Virus record (IMG/VR): IMGVR_UViG_3300046011_011893 | Span: 1 to 64,000 of that record | Strand: one strand, 5' to 3' | DNA length: 64,000 nt | Source: a virus | In this document: one piece after another, positions 27,248 through 34,848 of the stretch | How positions within the stretch are numbered: position 1 is the first letter of the stretch | How the letters are laid out: every line of letters begins with the position of its first letter | Notes under the pieces: model-generated | The model's database searches: none | Told to the model about the DNA's origin: nothing | Seen by the model: only the letters and a program-made list of their open reading frames with translations | Position numbers and translations under genes: made by a program

Positions 27248-28054
27248 ATGAGTAAACAATTTATTTCAGAGGCACAAAGAATGCAAAAACTAGCTAATAT
27301 GCCTATTAGTGAAATGGCTCTTCCAGAAATGGCTCGTACAGCTGGTACTGGTGGTGCTTATACAATCACTGAAAAAGGTGAAGAAATTTTAAAGCAAGCT
27401 AAAGCCTCTGGTAAAGCACCTGAAGGCATTAAAAATAGCGAACTTGCTGCTTTAGTATTCTTATTTAAAGCTAAAAAAGACGGCAAAAGAGTACAAAAAA
27501 TTGATTATGCTAAAGAAAGAAATGTACCTCAACCAGCAGTAAATCCTATTTTTAATAGTTTAGAAGTTAAAGAATTAATATCTAAAGAAGGATATACTTC
27601 AAAACAACAAGAACCAAAAACATCTAGACCAAGACCTGATGTTGATGCTATGTTAGGCGATTTAGATATCGAAGAGTCAAAAAAAGAGTTAAGTGAAAAC
27701 CAACCAGCAATCTACAACGACATTAAACAAGATTTAATGAATGGTGGTTTTGAAAATACAGAAGGTCAAATTGATTACTTACAAGACATCATTAAATTTT
27801 GTCAAGAAAAAATCAAAGAAATTAGTGGTGGTTTAAATGAAGATATTGATAAAGATAAATTGAAAAAATATTACGAATATCTTTTAGATTTAGGTGGTGG
27901 TGATTTAGGTGGAGATTATGGAGATATGTTAAATAAAGCAAAAGACTTTAGTTCTGTTGAAGAATTTATAGAAGATGATATTAATATATTAGCAACAGAT
28001 AACAAAGCCCAAGCTATTGAAATTAGAAAATGGGTTGAACAAAATATAAAATAA
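27248..28054 (+). CDS. RMQKLA-leader protein with winged-helix-like middle
   Basis: A 268-residue protein. Residues 7-17 (SEAQRMQKLAN) carry the shared RMQKLA peptide, with PISE as a possible protease site at residue 22. Residues ~40-115 (YTITEKGEEILKQA ... AALVFLFKAKKDGK ... NSLEVKELISKEGY) have the helix-helix-wing look of a winged helix. The C-terminal half is acidic and helical. Possible roles are an internal head protein or DNA-binding regulator; neither is proven. The transcript probably ends at the terminator 28120-28150. Confidence 0.5.
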   Translation: MSKQFISEAQRMQKLANMPISEMALPEMARTAGTGGAYTITEKGEEILKQAKASGKAPEGIKNSELAALVFLFKAKKDGKRVQKIDYAKERNVPQPAVNPIFNSLEVKELISKEGYTSKQQEPKTSRPRPDVDAMLGDLDIEESKKELSENQPAIYNDIKQDLMNGGFENTEGQIDYLQDIIKFCQEKIKEISGGLNEDIDKDKLKKYYEYLLDLGGGDLGGDYGDMLNKAKDFSSVEEFIEDDINILATDNKAQAIEIRKWVEQNIK

Positions 28055-28066
28055 TAACAAACATTA

Positions 28067-28101
28067 GACTAGATTCATAGCCTAGTCGCCTCATTAGAGG
28101 T
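28067..28101 (+). other. Two adjacent stem-loops in the 3' untranslated region
   Basis: GACTAG (28067-28072) pairs with CTAGTC (28082-28087), and CCTC (28089-28092) pairs with GAGG (28097-28100) around an ATTA loop. They lie between the 27248 gene and the terminator, so the 3' end of the transcript would carry three consecutive hairpins. Could be an exonuclease barrier or a processed small RNA. Confidence 0.4.
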
Positions 28102-28119
28102 TCTATATATATAGCAGCT

Positions 28120-28150
28120 GTGGCGCACGAAAGTGCGCCACTTTTTATTT
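28120..28150 (+). terminator. Strong rho-independent terminator
   Basis: GTGGCGCAC and GTGCGCCAC form a nine-base GC-rich stem capped by a GAAA tetraloop, followed by TTTTTATTTT. This is the most stable-looking hairpin in the window. Confidence 0.9.
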
Positions 28151-28183
28151 TGGGAAACCAAATAAAAATATTATTTTTAAAAT

Positions 28184-28660
28184 ATGAATATATTTTATAT
28201 TAACGCTGATCCAATTGTTGCTGCACAAGAGCTTTGCGACGATCATGTTCGCAAAATGCAAATTGAATCAGCTCAAATGTTATGTACTGCCCATTGGGCT
28301 GTTGGTGGTGAAGCACCTTACAAACGTGCTCACTTCAACCATCCATCAACTAAATGGACACGTGAATCAATTCAACATTATCGTTGGCTTGTAAAACACG
28401 GTCTTGAGGTGTGTTATGAATTTAATAAACGTTATGGCAAACGTCATAAAACACAAGATGTAATTGAATGGTGTCGTGATAATGAACCTAATATTCCCGA
28501 TGCTGGTTTTACTCCACCACCACAAGCAATGCCTGAAGAATATAAAAATGAAGATACAATTGAGGCCTATAAAACTTATTATATTCAAGATAAAGTAAAA
28601 ATTAAAGGATTAAACTGGAACAAATTAAACAATAAACCAATATGGATAAAAGAATCGTAA
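28184..28660 (+). CDS. Predicted pyrimidine-dimer DNA glycosylase family protein
   Basis: A 158-residue protein. NIFYINADPIVAAQELCDDH at the start, the HVRKMQIESAQMLCTAHW helix, a NHPSTKWTRES motif, and a C-terminal AMPEEYKNEDTIEAYKTYY segment fit a phage-encoded group related to pyrimidine dimer DNA glycosylase/endonuclease V-like proteins. It would cut damaged DNA. The match is to the pattern I remember from marine T4-like phages, so the activity is not certain. It overlaps the following flavoprotein gene by 19 bases. Confidence 0.65.
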   Translation: MNIFYINADPIVAAQELCDDHVRKMQIESAQMLCTAHWAVGGEAPYKRAHFNHPSTKWTRESIQHYRWLVKHGLEVCYEFNKRYGKRHKTQDVIEWCRDNEPNIPDAGFTPPPQAMPEEYKNEDTIEAYKTYYIQDKVKIKGLNWNKLNNKPIWIKES

Positions 28661-30027
28661 TTGTAGGAGCAGGAGTTGCTGGTATTAACGCAGCAACTAA
28701 ATTAGTTGATAATGGCTATCCTGGTGAATTAATCACTATTATAGACAAAGGTAACGACCCTATTAATCGTTTGCCTGAGGAAGTAATGACAGGCATGTTA
28801 GGTGCTGGTGGTTGGTCTGATGGTAAATTAACTTACCATACAGCAATTGGAGGCCAATTAAACAAGTATTGTGGTGATGAAAAGGCAATGGAACTAATGG
28901 ATCAAGTTATTAGTAACTTTAGACGTTTTCATCCTAAACCAGAAGAAATATTCATGTCTGATCCACAAGAGGAACCTGAATTTATTAAACCATATTTTGG
29001 TTTGAGAATGTTTCCTGTATGGCACATTGGAAGTAATTTCCTTCACGAGATTGCTAAAGCATGGTATCAATATTTGTTAGATAAGGGTGTAAAATTTATG
29101 TGGACTACTGAAGTAACAGATATTAGCTTTAAAGACAATTATGTTGAATATTCTCAACCAAAACAAGAATATGTTAAATTTATTAACTATGATACTCTTA
29201 TATTTGCAGTAGGTAAATCAGGTATTGACTTTGCTCAAAAACTATCTGATGAATATTCGTTTCCTACTGAACCTAAATCAGTACAAATTGGTGTTCGATT
29301 TGAAGCACCACAAAAATATTTCCAAAAATTAATTGATGTATCATATGATTTCAAATTATATCAGAAATTTGATAATGTATCTCTCCGTAGCTTTTGTACT
29401 AATAACAATGCGGCTTACGTTGCTGTGGAGGAAACTTATGGCGACGTCAGCTACAACGGCCACGCTAAAAAAGGAGAACAATTCCGAAATGATATGACCA
29501 ATTTTGGTATCCTAATGGAAATTAAGGGTATTGAAGATCCATTTAAATGGTCACGTGATGTAGTACAAAAATGTCAAGATTTTATTGATAAAGATAGTGA
29601 ATGGAAGGATGATGGAGACAAAGCCGGATTATATTATTCACCAAGTCGAAAACCATCTTTAACATCTGAAGGACAACCAATTAAATGTTCTGTATTATCC
29701 TCTCATACTATTATTGGAGTTCAATTAAACCAAATAATGGGAGAATATGGAAATTATATAATGAACTTTATTGATAATATGAATAAAGTATTTGAATTTG
29801 GTGACGATTGGGGTATGTATATTCCTGAAGTAAAATATTTGTCTCCTGAACCACTAGTTAATTATCACGATTTATCATTAGTGAATTTTAATAATGTACA
29901 CTTTGTAGGCGATGCATTATCAGCTCGTGGTATTACAGTTGCAGGTGCACAAGGTATTTATGTAGCTGAAAAATTGATTCAACACAGTCATCTTGTAGAA
30001 TTAACACAAGTTTTGGAAACAGAATAA
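28642..30027 (+). CDS. FAD-dependent oxidoreductase
   Basis: A 461-residue protein with an N-terminal Rossmann dinucleotide motif GAGVAG (residues 9-14) and an acidic residue ending beta-2 (IIDKG). LGAGGWSDGKLTYHTAIGG (residues ~53-71) and the C-terminal VHFVGDALSARGITVAGAQG complete an FAD-binding pattern like the uncharacterised COG2509-type dehydrogenases. Its substrate is unknown. Such an enzyme is unusual in a phage head/repair block, and the 19-base overlap with the glycosylase-like gene suggests coupled expression. No membrane segment. Confidence 0.75.
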   Translation: MDKRIVIVGAGVAGINAATKLVDNGYPGELITIIDKGNDPINRLPEEVMTGMLGAGGWSDGKLTYHTAIGGQLNKYCGDEKAMELMDQVISNFRRFHPKPEEIFMSDPQEEPEFIKPYFGLRMFPVWHIGSNFLHEIAKAWYQYLLDKGVKFMWTTEVTDISFKDNYVEYSQPKQEYVKFINYDTLIFAVGKSGIDFAQKLSDEYSFPTEPKSVQIGVRFEAPQKYFQKLIDVSYDFKLYQKFDNVSLRSFCTNNNAAYVAVEETYGDVSYNGHAKKGEQFRNDMTNFGILMEIKGIEDPFKWSRDVVQKCQDFIDKDSEWKDDGDKAGLYYSPSRKPSLTSEGQPIKCSVLSSHTIIGVQLNQIMGEYGNYIMNFIDNMNKVFEFGDDWGMYIPEVKYLSPEPLVNYHDLSLVNFNNVHFVGDALSARGITVAGAQGIYVAEKLIQHSHLVELTQVLETE

Positions 30028-30046
30028 TATTTTGTAATTTTAGGTT

Positions 30047-30313
30047 ATGGAAGAAAGAAGAGGTAGACCAAAAGACGTATCAATAGAAGAAAAACCACGT
30101 AAGTTTACTCGTGTATATGAAGATGAACTTACTACTGAAACATGGACTTTTGATTTAGATAAAAACCCAAATGGACCTGTTTTAGTAGACATTAAATACA
30201 AAGCTGGTGCTGAAAAAGCACTTAAATTAAGAGCTAAAGAAGCAAAGCAAGAAAAAAAGATAGCAAAACAAATGAAAAAAATAAACGAAAAACAAAATGG
30301 AAAGAAGAATTAA
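30047..30313 (+). CDS. Small basic protein with AT-hook-like start
   Basis: An 88-residue Lys-rich protein. EERRGRPKD at the start has the RGRP core of an AT-hook, which binds the minor groove of AT-rich DNA. The C-terminal 35 residues are highly charged and helical. It overlaps the next gene by 17 bases. DNA binding is inferred; no family recognised. Confidence 0.5.
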   Translation: MEERRGRPKDVSIEEKPRKFTRVYEDELTTETWTFDLDKNPNGPVLVDIKYKAGAEKALKLRAKEAKQEKKIAKQMKKINEKQNGKKN

Positions 30314-30575
30314 AACCGAAAAAGGTGAGGTGTTGTATATTTCCCAAACAACACGCTTAGGGCATGATGTTATGGATAAAAAAGATCCTAAAGCAAAAGA
30401 AAAAATTTGGGTACTCCATAATACTGAAGGTCCTGCATTAATTTCAGGTGGAAAAAAAGAATATTATTTTTGGGGCATTTATCAAGGTAGTAATGTTGAA
30501 GTTATGAAAGATTTTAGACGCAACCATAATGGCCTCCCACCAGCAAAAAACCCATTATTTAAAACTCGTTTATAA
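30297..30575 (+). CDS. Small conserved phage protein (HNTEGPA motif)
   Basis: A 92-residue protein with IWVLHNTEGPALISGGKKEYYFWG, a short beta pattern that I associate with small phage proteins of unknown function. It overlaps genes on both sides and is translated with them. Confidence 0.5.
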   Translation: MERRIKTEKGEVLYISQTTRLGHDVMDKKDPKAKEKIWVLHNTEGPALISGGKKEYYFWGIYQGSNVEVMKDFRRNHNGLPPAKNPLFKTRL

Positions 30576-31105
30576 TGAAAATAGGATTAGTAGGAACAAT
30601 GAGTGTAGGTAAAACTACATTAGCTAAAGCATTAGGTGAAACTGATCGTTTAAAAGATCATAATGTACAAACTGAACGTAGCAAATATTTGCGCGATTTG
30701 GGCATTCCACTTAATACAGATTCTACATTAAAAGGTCAATTTATATTTTTAGCTGAACGTACTAGTGAATTGCTACAACCAAATATTATTACAGATCGTA
30801 CTATTTGGGATGTGTGTGCATTTACAATGAATGCAAGTTCAATTAGTGAGCATGAAAAAATGTCGTTTATACAAACAGCATTAATGCTAAAAAACGAATA
30901 TGATCTTGTAGTTTACGTAGATCCTGCTGGTGTAGACGTTGAAGATAACGGCGTTAGAACAACAGATATTGCATATAGAAATAAAATTGACAAAACTATA
31001 CGCGATTTACTCGCAGCTAATCCACCACATCTATTAGTAAAAGTTAAAGGAACAACAGAGGAACGCGTTAAAGCTGTGTTAGAAGCGGTTAGTAAATATT
31101 TATAA
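30575..31105 (+). CDS. P-loop nucleotide kinase-like ATPase
   Basis: A 176-residue protein with the Walker A motif GTMSVGKT (residues 7-14) and ITDRTIWD, the DR segment of AAA_28/NadR-type and nucleoside kinase families. LVVYVDPAG closes the core. Phages use such kinases for nucleotide salvage or nicotinamide metabolism; the substrate cannot be told here. Its ATG overlaps the preceding stop and its TAA overlaps the next ATG. Confidence 0.7.
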   Translation: MKIGLVGTMSVGKTTLAKALGETDRLKDHNVQTERSKYLRDLGIPLNTDSTLKGQFIFLAERTSELLQPNIITDRTIWDVCAFTMNASSISEHEKMSFIQTALMLKNEYDLVVYVDPAGVDVEDNGVRTTDIAYRNKIDKTIRDLLAANPPHLLVKVKGTTEERVKAVLEAVSKYL

Positions 31106-32166
31106 TGGACACAAACTATAAACAAATGAATAAAAGCGATTTAAAAGAATACATTAAGGCTCAAATCCGTGAAAAATTATTTGCCGGACCTAGTTCAGTT
31201 AATATGGCTAAGGCCGATCCTGACTACAGTAGATTAAAACCAACAGATAAGGCTGATATTGAAAAAACACTTAGAGCTGGTGGTTCAGTTGAATTAGAGG
31301 AAATGGCTCGTAAAGCTGTTGTCTTTAAAGTAGCTGACGATATTAAAGAAAAAGCTAAAGATATTAAAACTGGTGGTCCTATTAGCCCATCAAAATTAGC
31401 TGATACTTTGAAGTTTTTGGAAGGAAAAAGTGAAATTACTGGTCCTGAAATTGCTGCTGGTTTAGGGTTTGTAGATGAAAAAGGAAAAGCATTGATGCCT
31501 CGTATATATCCTGTATTTGCTGCTTTGATTAGTGTAGATGGTCTTACAGCAACTGGTGGTACTGAAACAGAAGAAGTTTCTGATAAAGAGGAAGAAGAAT
31601 TTATTTCAGGTGGTCCTGCTCCTGAACCAGAAGAAGAACCAGTTGATGCAAATATTGAAAAAGCACAAGCTGTTACTTTAGATCCTGTAACACAAAAAGC
31701 AACTTCTTTTACTATTGATAATGATTCTTTAATTCAATCTATTATCAGATCCTATAAAGATTCTAAGATTCGTCTTGGTGCTATTCGCGAAGAAGAAGGC
31801 GATTTAAGTGCTGCTGACTATAAAAAAGCATTACAAAAAGGTAAAGAAGCTAGTACTGATATCTTAGCTAAAAGACTTGATACTTTAGTTACAAAACTTA
31901 AAGAATTAGAACCAGAAGTATTAGACAAAGTACTTACTACTTTGGATTTCAAATTCAAATCAGTAGATGCTGCTAGCATTTCTAAAATATTATCTAAAAA
32001 ATTAGGTAAAGAAATTAAACCTGCTTCTGTTAAAGCAGCCGATGTTGATATTGTAGATCTTGATGATGAAGAATTAATGGAAGATTCAGGTGTTGAAGAT
32101 ATTGATAATAGTGGAGAATCTTTTAAAGATTATGATAGCATCTATGAAGTTTCTAAAACAAAATAA
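31105..32166 (+). CDS. Acidic head/core-type protein with amphipathic leader
   Basis: A 353-residue Lys/Glu-rich protein. The alternative start at 31126 gives MNKSDLKEYIKAQIREKLF, an amphipathic leader like neighbouring proteins; the upstream ATG at 31105 overlaps the kinase stop. Residues ~65-140 (SKLADTLKFLEGKSEITGPEI) look helix-turn-helix-like. The middle is a Pro/Glu-rich acidic linker, and the C-terminal half is helical. Most similar in style to prohead core or internal proteins. No named family recognised. Confidence 0.5.
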   Translation: MDTNYKQMNKSDLKEYIKAQIREKLFAGPSSVNMAKADPDYSRLKPTDKADIEKTLRAGGSVELEEMARKAVVFKVADDIKEKAKDIKTGGPISPSKLADTLKFLEGKSEITGPEIAAGLGFVDEKGKALMPRIYPVFAALISVDGLTATGGTETEEVSDKEEEEFISGGPAPEPEEEPVDANIEKAQAVTLDPVTQKATSFTIDNDSLIQSIIRSYKDSKIRLGAIREEEGDLSAADYKKALQKGKEASTDILAKRLDTLVTKLKELEPEVLDKVLTTLDFKFKSVDAASISKILSKKLGKEIKPASVKAADVDIVDLDDEELMEDSGVEDIDNSGESFKDYDSIYEVSKTK

Positions 32167-32169
32167 TAA

Positions 32170-32898
32170 ATGAAATATTTTGATGCTTTTTTAGATTTTG
32201 TAGGACGTAATAAAACTCCAATAACTGTAGTTTTATGTTTTATCTTATTGTTTTTAATTCGTGATACTGGGTGTTCTAGTAAATACAAAAAAGAAGTTCA
32301 ACTTTTAGAAAAAGAAATTGCTGTAGTGCAAGATCAATTTGAAGAAGCAGTAGCAGAAAAAGAACGTTTTAAAGATTCTTCTGAATTATATGAAGGTATT
32401 GCAGAACAATCTGGTATATTAGTAGATGCTCTCAAAATTAAAGCAGAACAGCAACGTAAAGCAAAAGAAGAGGCACTAGCTGCTCTTCGTAATTTACCAA
32501 AAGAAGTAATTGATACGTTTTTTGTAAAACGATATGATACTGTACCTAAAATAGGTGTTGATTTAGCACTTGATCAAAATGTTGGTAACGCTATTGTTAT
32601 TGAACTAGTAGAAAAAGATCATTTAGTAGGTGAATTAGCTACATCAAAACAAGAAAACGGTGCTTTAACTAATCAAGTTGGTGCATTGCAAAATTCACTT
32701 ATGTTTTCTAAAGCAGCATTAGTACAAGCCGATTCAGCTATTGCTTTAAAGTCAAAACAATTCGAAATGCAACAACAAGTAAGTGAATACCTTAAGAAAG
32801 ATCTTAAAGCTGCTCAAAAGAAAGCATTTTGGAATAAGTTTAAAGGCGTTGGCGTTGGTATTGCTGCTGGTACTGTTTTAGGATTATTGGTAAAATAA
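32170..32898 (+). CDS. Membrane coiled-coil protein, possible spanin
   Basis: A 242-residue protein: N-terminal hydrophobic segment (residues ~17-33, ITVVLCFILLFLIRD) followed by a GCSS that could be a loose lipobox, a long coiled coil to ~210, then a C-terminal Gly-rich hydrophobic segment GVGVGIAAGTVLGLLV. Lipoprotein plus C-terminal membrane anchor is the plan of unimolecular spanins, which join the two membranes at lysis. Alternatively it is an inner-membrane protein with two anchors. The putative lipobox lacks Leu at -3, which weakens the spanin reading. Confidence 0.45.
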   Translation: MKYFDAFLDFVGRNKTPITVVLCFILLFLIRDTGCSSKYKKEVQLLEKEIAVVQDQFEEAVAEKERFKDSSELYEGIAEQSGILVDALKIKAEQQRKAKEEALAALRNLPKEVIDTFFVKRYDTVPKIGVDLALDQNVGNAIVIELVEKDHLVGELATSKQENGALTNQVGALQNSLMFSKAALVQADSAIALKSKQFEMQQQVSEYLKKDLKAAQKKAFWNKFKGVGVGIAAGTVLGLLVK

Positions 32899-32921
32899 TA
32901 TATGATGTTATAAATTAAGTT

Positions 32922-32950
32922 AAGCTCGCTATAATGCGAGCTTTCTTTCT
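32922..32950 (+). terminator. Rho-independent terminator
   Basis: AGCTCGC and GCGAGCT (extended by one A-T pair) flank a TATAAT loop and are followed by TTCTTTCT. It ends the preceding transcript, eight bases before a TATTTATA box. Confidence 0.75.
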
Positions 32951-32957
32951 AATTATA

Positions 32958-32965
32958 TATTTATA
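32958..32965 (+). promoter_or_regulatory. TATTTATA late-promoter-like box for the packaging genes
   Basis: Exact TATTTATA follows the terminator and lies ~50 bases before the membrane-protein start at 33015, upstream of the large terminase gene. Confidence 0.55.
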
Positions 32966-33014
32966 TATAACAGGTTATAAATTGTTTAACTAACCTAAAA
33001 ATATATGGACGACG

Positions 33015-33257
33015 GTGATTCGAAAAATAAAATATTTAAAACAATCAAAAAAGAAGCGAATAGAGCTATACAAAAACTTATCATTGATGTTAGCTATGTT
33101 CTTCCTGCCGCTTGGCTACGACGCCCTATTCAAGCTGATTATGGACCTGACTGGATCTTATTGGGCCGCGGACGCCGTCTTTTATTCCATTTCAGGTTGT
33201 TTTTGGTTATCCTATATATTATTGTCGAGATATTCAAGAATCAAATTTAACGGTTAA
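33015..33257 (+). CDS. Small two-helix membrane protein
   Basis: An 80-residue protein (GTG start) with a Lys-rich N-terminus and two hydrophobic segments, SLMLAMFFLPLGYDALFKLI and AVFYSISGCFWLSYILL. The layout is holin-like, but the PLGYDALFKL signature is one I associate with uncharacterised small membrane proteins in this phage group. Its stop overlaps the terminase start (TAATG). A second frame (33005-33250, 81 codons) is open over the same DNA; I prefer this one because it has a sensible membrane topology and is coupled to gp17. Confidence 0.55.
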   Translation: MIRKIKYLKQSKKKRIELYKNLSLMLAMFFLPLGYDALFKLIMDLTGSYWAADAVFYSISGCFWLSYILLSRYSRIKFNG

Positions 33258-34834
33258 TGAGCGAAAATATTAAAGACATAATTAAGCAGGAGTATGTAAA
33301 GTGCATGACCGATCCTGCCCACTTTATGAAAAAATATTGTATGATCCAACACCCAACTAGGGGTCGCATACAATTCCATTTATATCCTTTCCAAGAAAAA
33401 GTACTATACCAATTCCAGAAAAATAATTATAATATAGTACTTAAATCTCGTCAGTTAGGTATCTCTACTCTTGTAGCTGGTTTCTCTTTATGGATGATGT
33501 TGTTCCATAAAGACAAAAACGTGTTGTGTATAGCAACTAAACAAGATACTGCCAAAAACATGGTTACTAAGGTAAGATTTATGTATGATAACTTACCTTC
33601 ATGGTTAAAGGGAGCTGAGAAACCTTTGGAGAACAACAAACTCTTACTTAAATTGGCAAATGGCTCTCAAGTAAAAGCTGTTTCTGCTGCTGGTGATGCT
33701 GGTAGATCTGAAGCTGTATCTTTACTAATAATAGACGAGGCCGCGTTCATTGAAAACATTGAAGAGATATTTGCTTCTGCTCAACAAACGTTAGCTACGG
33801 GTGGTGGATGTATAGCATTATCTACTCCTAATGGTACTGGTAATTGGTTCCACCAAACATGGCAAAAATCAGAAATTGGAGACAATTCATTTGTTCCTAT
33901 TCGTTTGCCTTGGAGTGTACACCCTGAAAGAAATCAGGAGTGGAGAATTAGACAGGACAGTGATTTAGGTTTAAGAATGGCAGCACAAGAATGTGATTGC
34001 GATTTTGCAACCTCAGGTGATACAGTATTTGAACCTGATACTATAGGTTGGTTTGAAGCTAATTTAATAGAACCAGTTGAAAAAAGAGGAGTAGATGGTA
34101 ACTTGTGGATTTGGGAACAACCAAACTATAGTAAAAGTTATTTAGTAGTAGCTGACGTAGCAAGAGGAGATGGTAAAGACTATTCTGCGTGTCATGTGTT
34201 TGATATTGAAACAGCAACACAAGTAGCAGAATATAGAGGACAAATTGGTACTCGTGATTACGGACATATGTTAGTAGGAATAGCATCAGAATATAATGAT
34301 GCTCTATTATCAATAGAAAACGCTAACGTAGGTTGGGATACAGTACAAACAGCAATTGATAGGGGATATGCGAATTTGTATTATTCTCCAAAACAAGATG
34401 CTTTAACCTCTGATCAATGGGCTAGAAGAATGGATGGAAATAATAATTTAATAGCTGGTTTTACAACGTCTGTAAAAACTAGACCATTAATGATTGAAAA
34501 ATTTAGAGAGTATACACATGAAAAATCGTGTACTATACGCTCAAAACGATTAATAGAAGAAATGAAGGTTTTTATTTGGAAAAATAGTAAAGCACAAGCT
34601 CAAGATGGATATAATGACGACTTAGTAATGTCATTTAGTATGGGTCTTTACTTGCGTGATACTGCATTAAGATTTAGAAAGCACAATATGGAGCAGGATA
34701 GAGCCTCACTAACTGGATTTTCAGTAGAACGAGGCTTTATGAATCCATATGCTGCTAGAGGCAATGGTCCTAATAATCCTTGGCAAATGCCCACAGAATA
34801 TGGTAATGAAGATATTACTTGGTTAATAAGGTAA
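33257..34834 (+). CDS. gp17: Large terminase subunit gp17
   Basis: A 525-residue packaging motor subunit. The ATPase domain has Walker A as SRQLGIST (residues 64-71), an accepted terminase variant, and Walker B LLIIDE (156-161), then a coupling-type motif STPNGTGNWF. The C-terminal RNase H-like nuclease has VVADVARGDGKDYS as the first acidic motif, SIENANVGW and YNDDLVMSFSM as the later ones. It cuts concatemeric DNA and drives it into the prohead through the portal. T4 gp17 is 610 aa. Unlike T4, the portal follows directly; sheath and tube genes are not between them. Confidence 0.95.
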   Translation: MSENIKDIIKQEYVKCMTDPAHFMKKYCMIQHPTRGRIQFHLYPFQEKVLYQFQKNNYNIVLKSRQLGISTLVAGFSLWMMLFHKDKNVLCIATKQDTAKNMVTKVRFMYDNLPSWLKGAEKPLENNKLLLKLANGSQVKAVSAAGDAGRSEAVSLLIIDEAAFIENIEEIFASAQQTLATGGGCIALSTPNGTGNWFHQTWQKSEIGDNSFVPIRLPWSVHPERNQEWRIRQDSDLGLRMAAQECDCDFATSGDTVFEPDTIGWFEANLIEPVEKRGVDGNLWIWEQPNYSKSYLVVADVARGDGKDYSACHVFDIETATQVAEYRGQIGTRDYGHMLVGIASEYNDALLSIENANVGWDTVQTAIDRGYANLYYSPKQDALTSDQWARRMDGNNNLIAGFTTSVKTRPLMIEKFREYTHEKSCTIRSKRLIEEMKVFIWKNSKAQAQDGYNDDLVMSFSMGLYLRDTALRFRKHNMEQDRASLTGFSVERGFMNPYAARGNGPNNPWQMPTEYGNEDITWLIR

Positions 34835-34837
34835 AAA

Positions 34838-34845
34838 TATTTATA
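34838..34845 (+). promoter_or_regulatory. TATTTATA box next to the portal start
   Basis: Exact TATTTATA ends three bases before ATG 34849, the same spacing as at 26893. A TTG start at 34819 would place the box inside the coding region, but its extra residues look non-conserved. Confidence 0.4.
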
Positions 34846-34848
34846 CAC

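Noticed and set aside
28055-28130. tRNA-like hairpins
   Set aside because: No acceptor stem, CCA or TPsiC-like arm can be formed; the hairpins do not make a cloverleaf.
31097-31104. TATTTATA immediately before ATG 31105
   Set aside because: It is made by the last codons and stop of the kinase gene (Tyr-Leu-stop) and touches the ATG; a promoter role is not needed to explain it.
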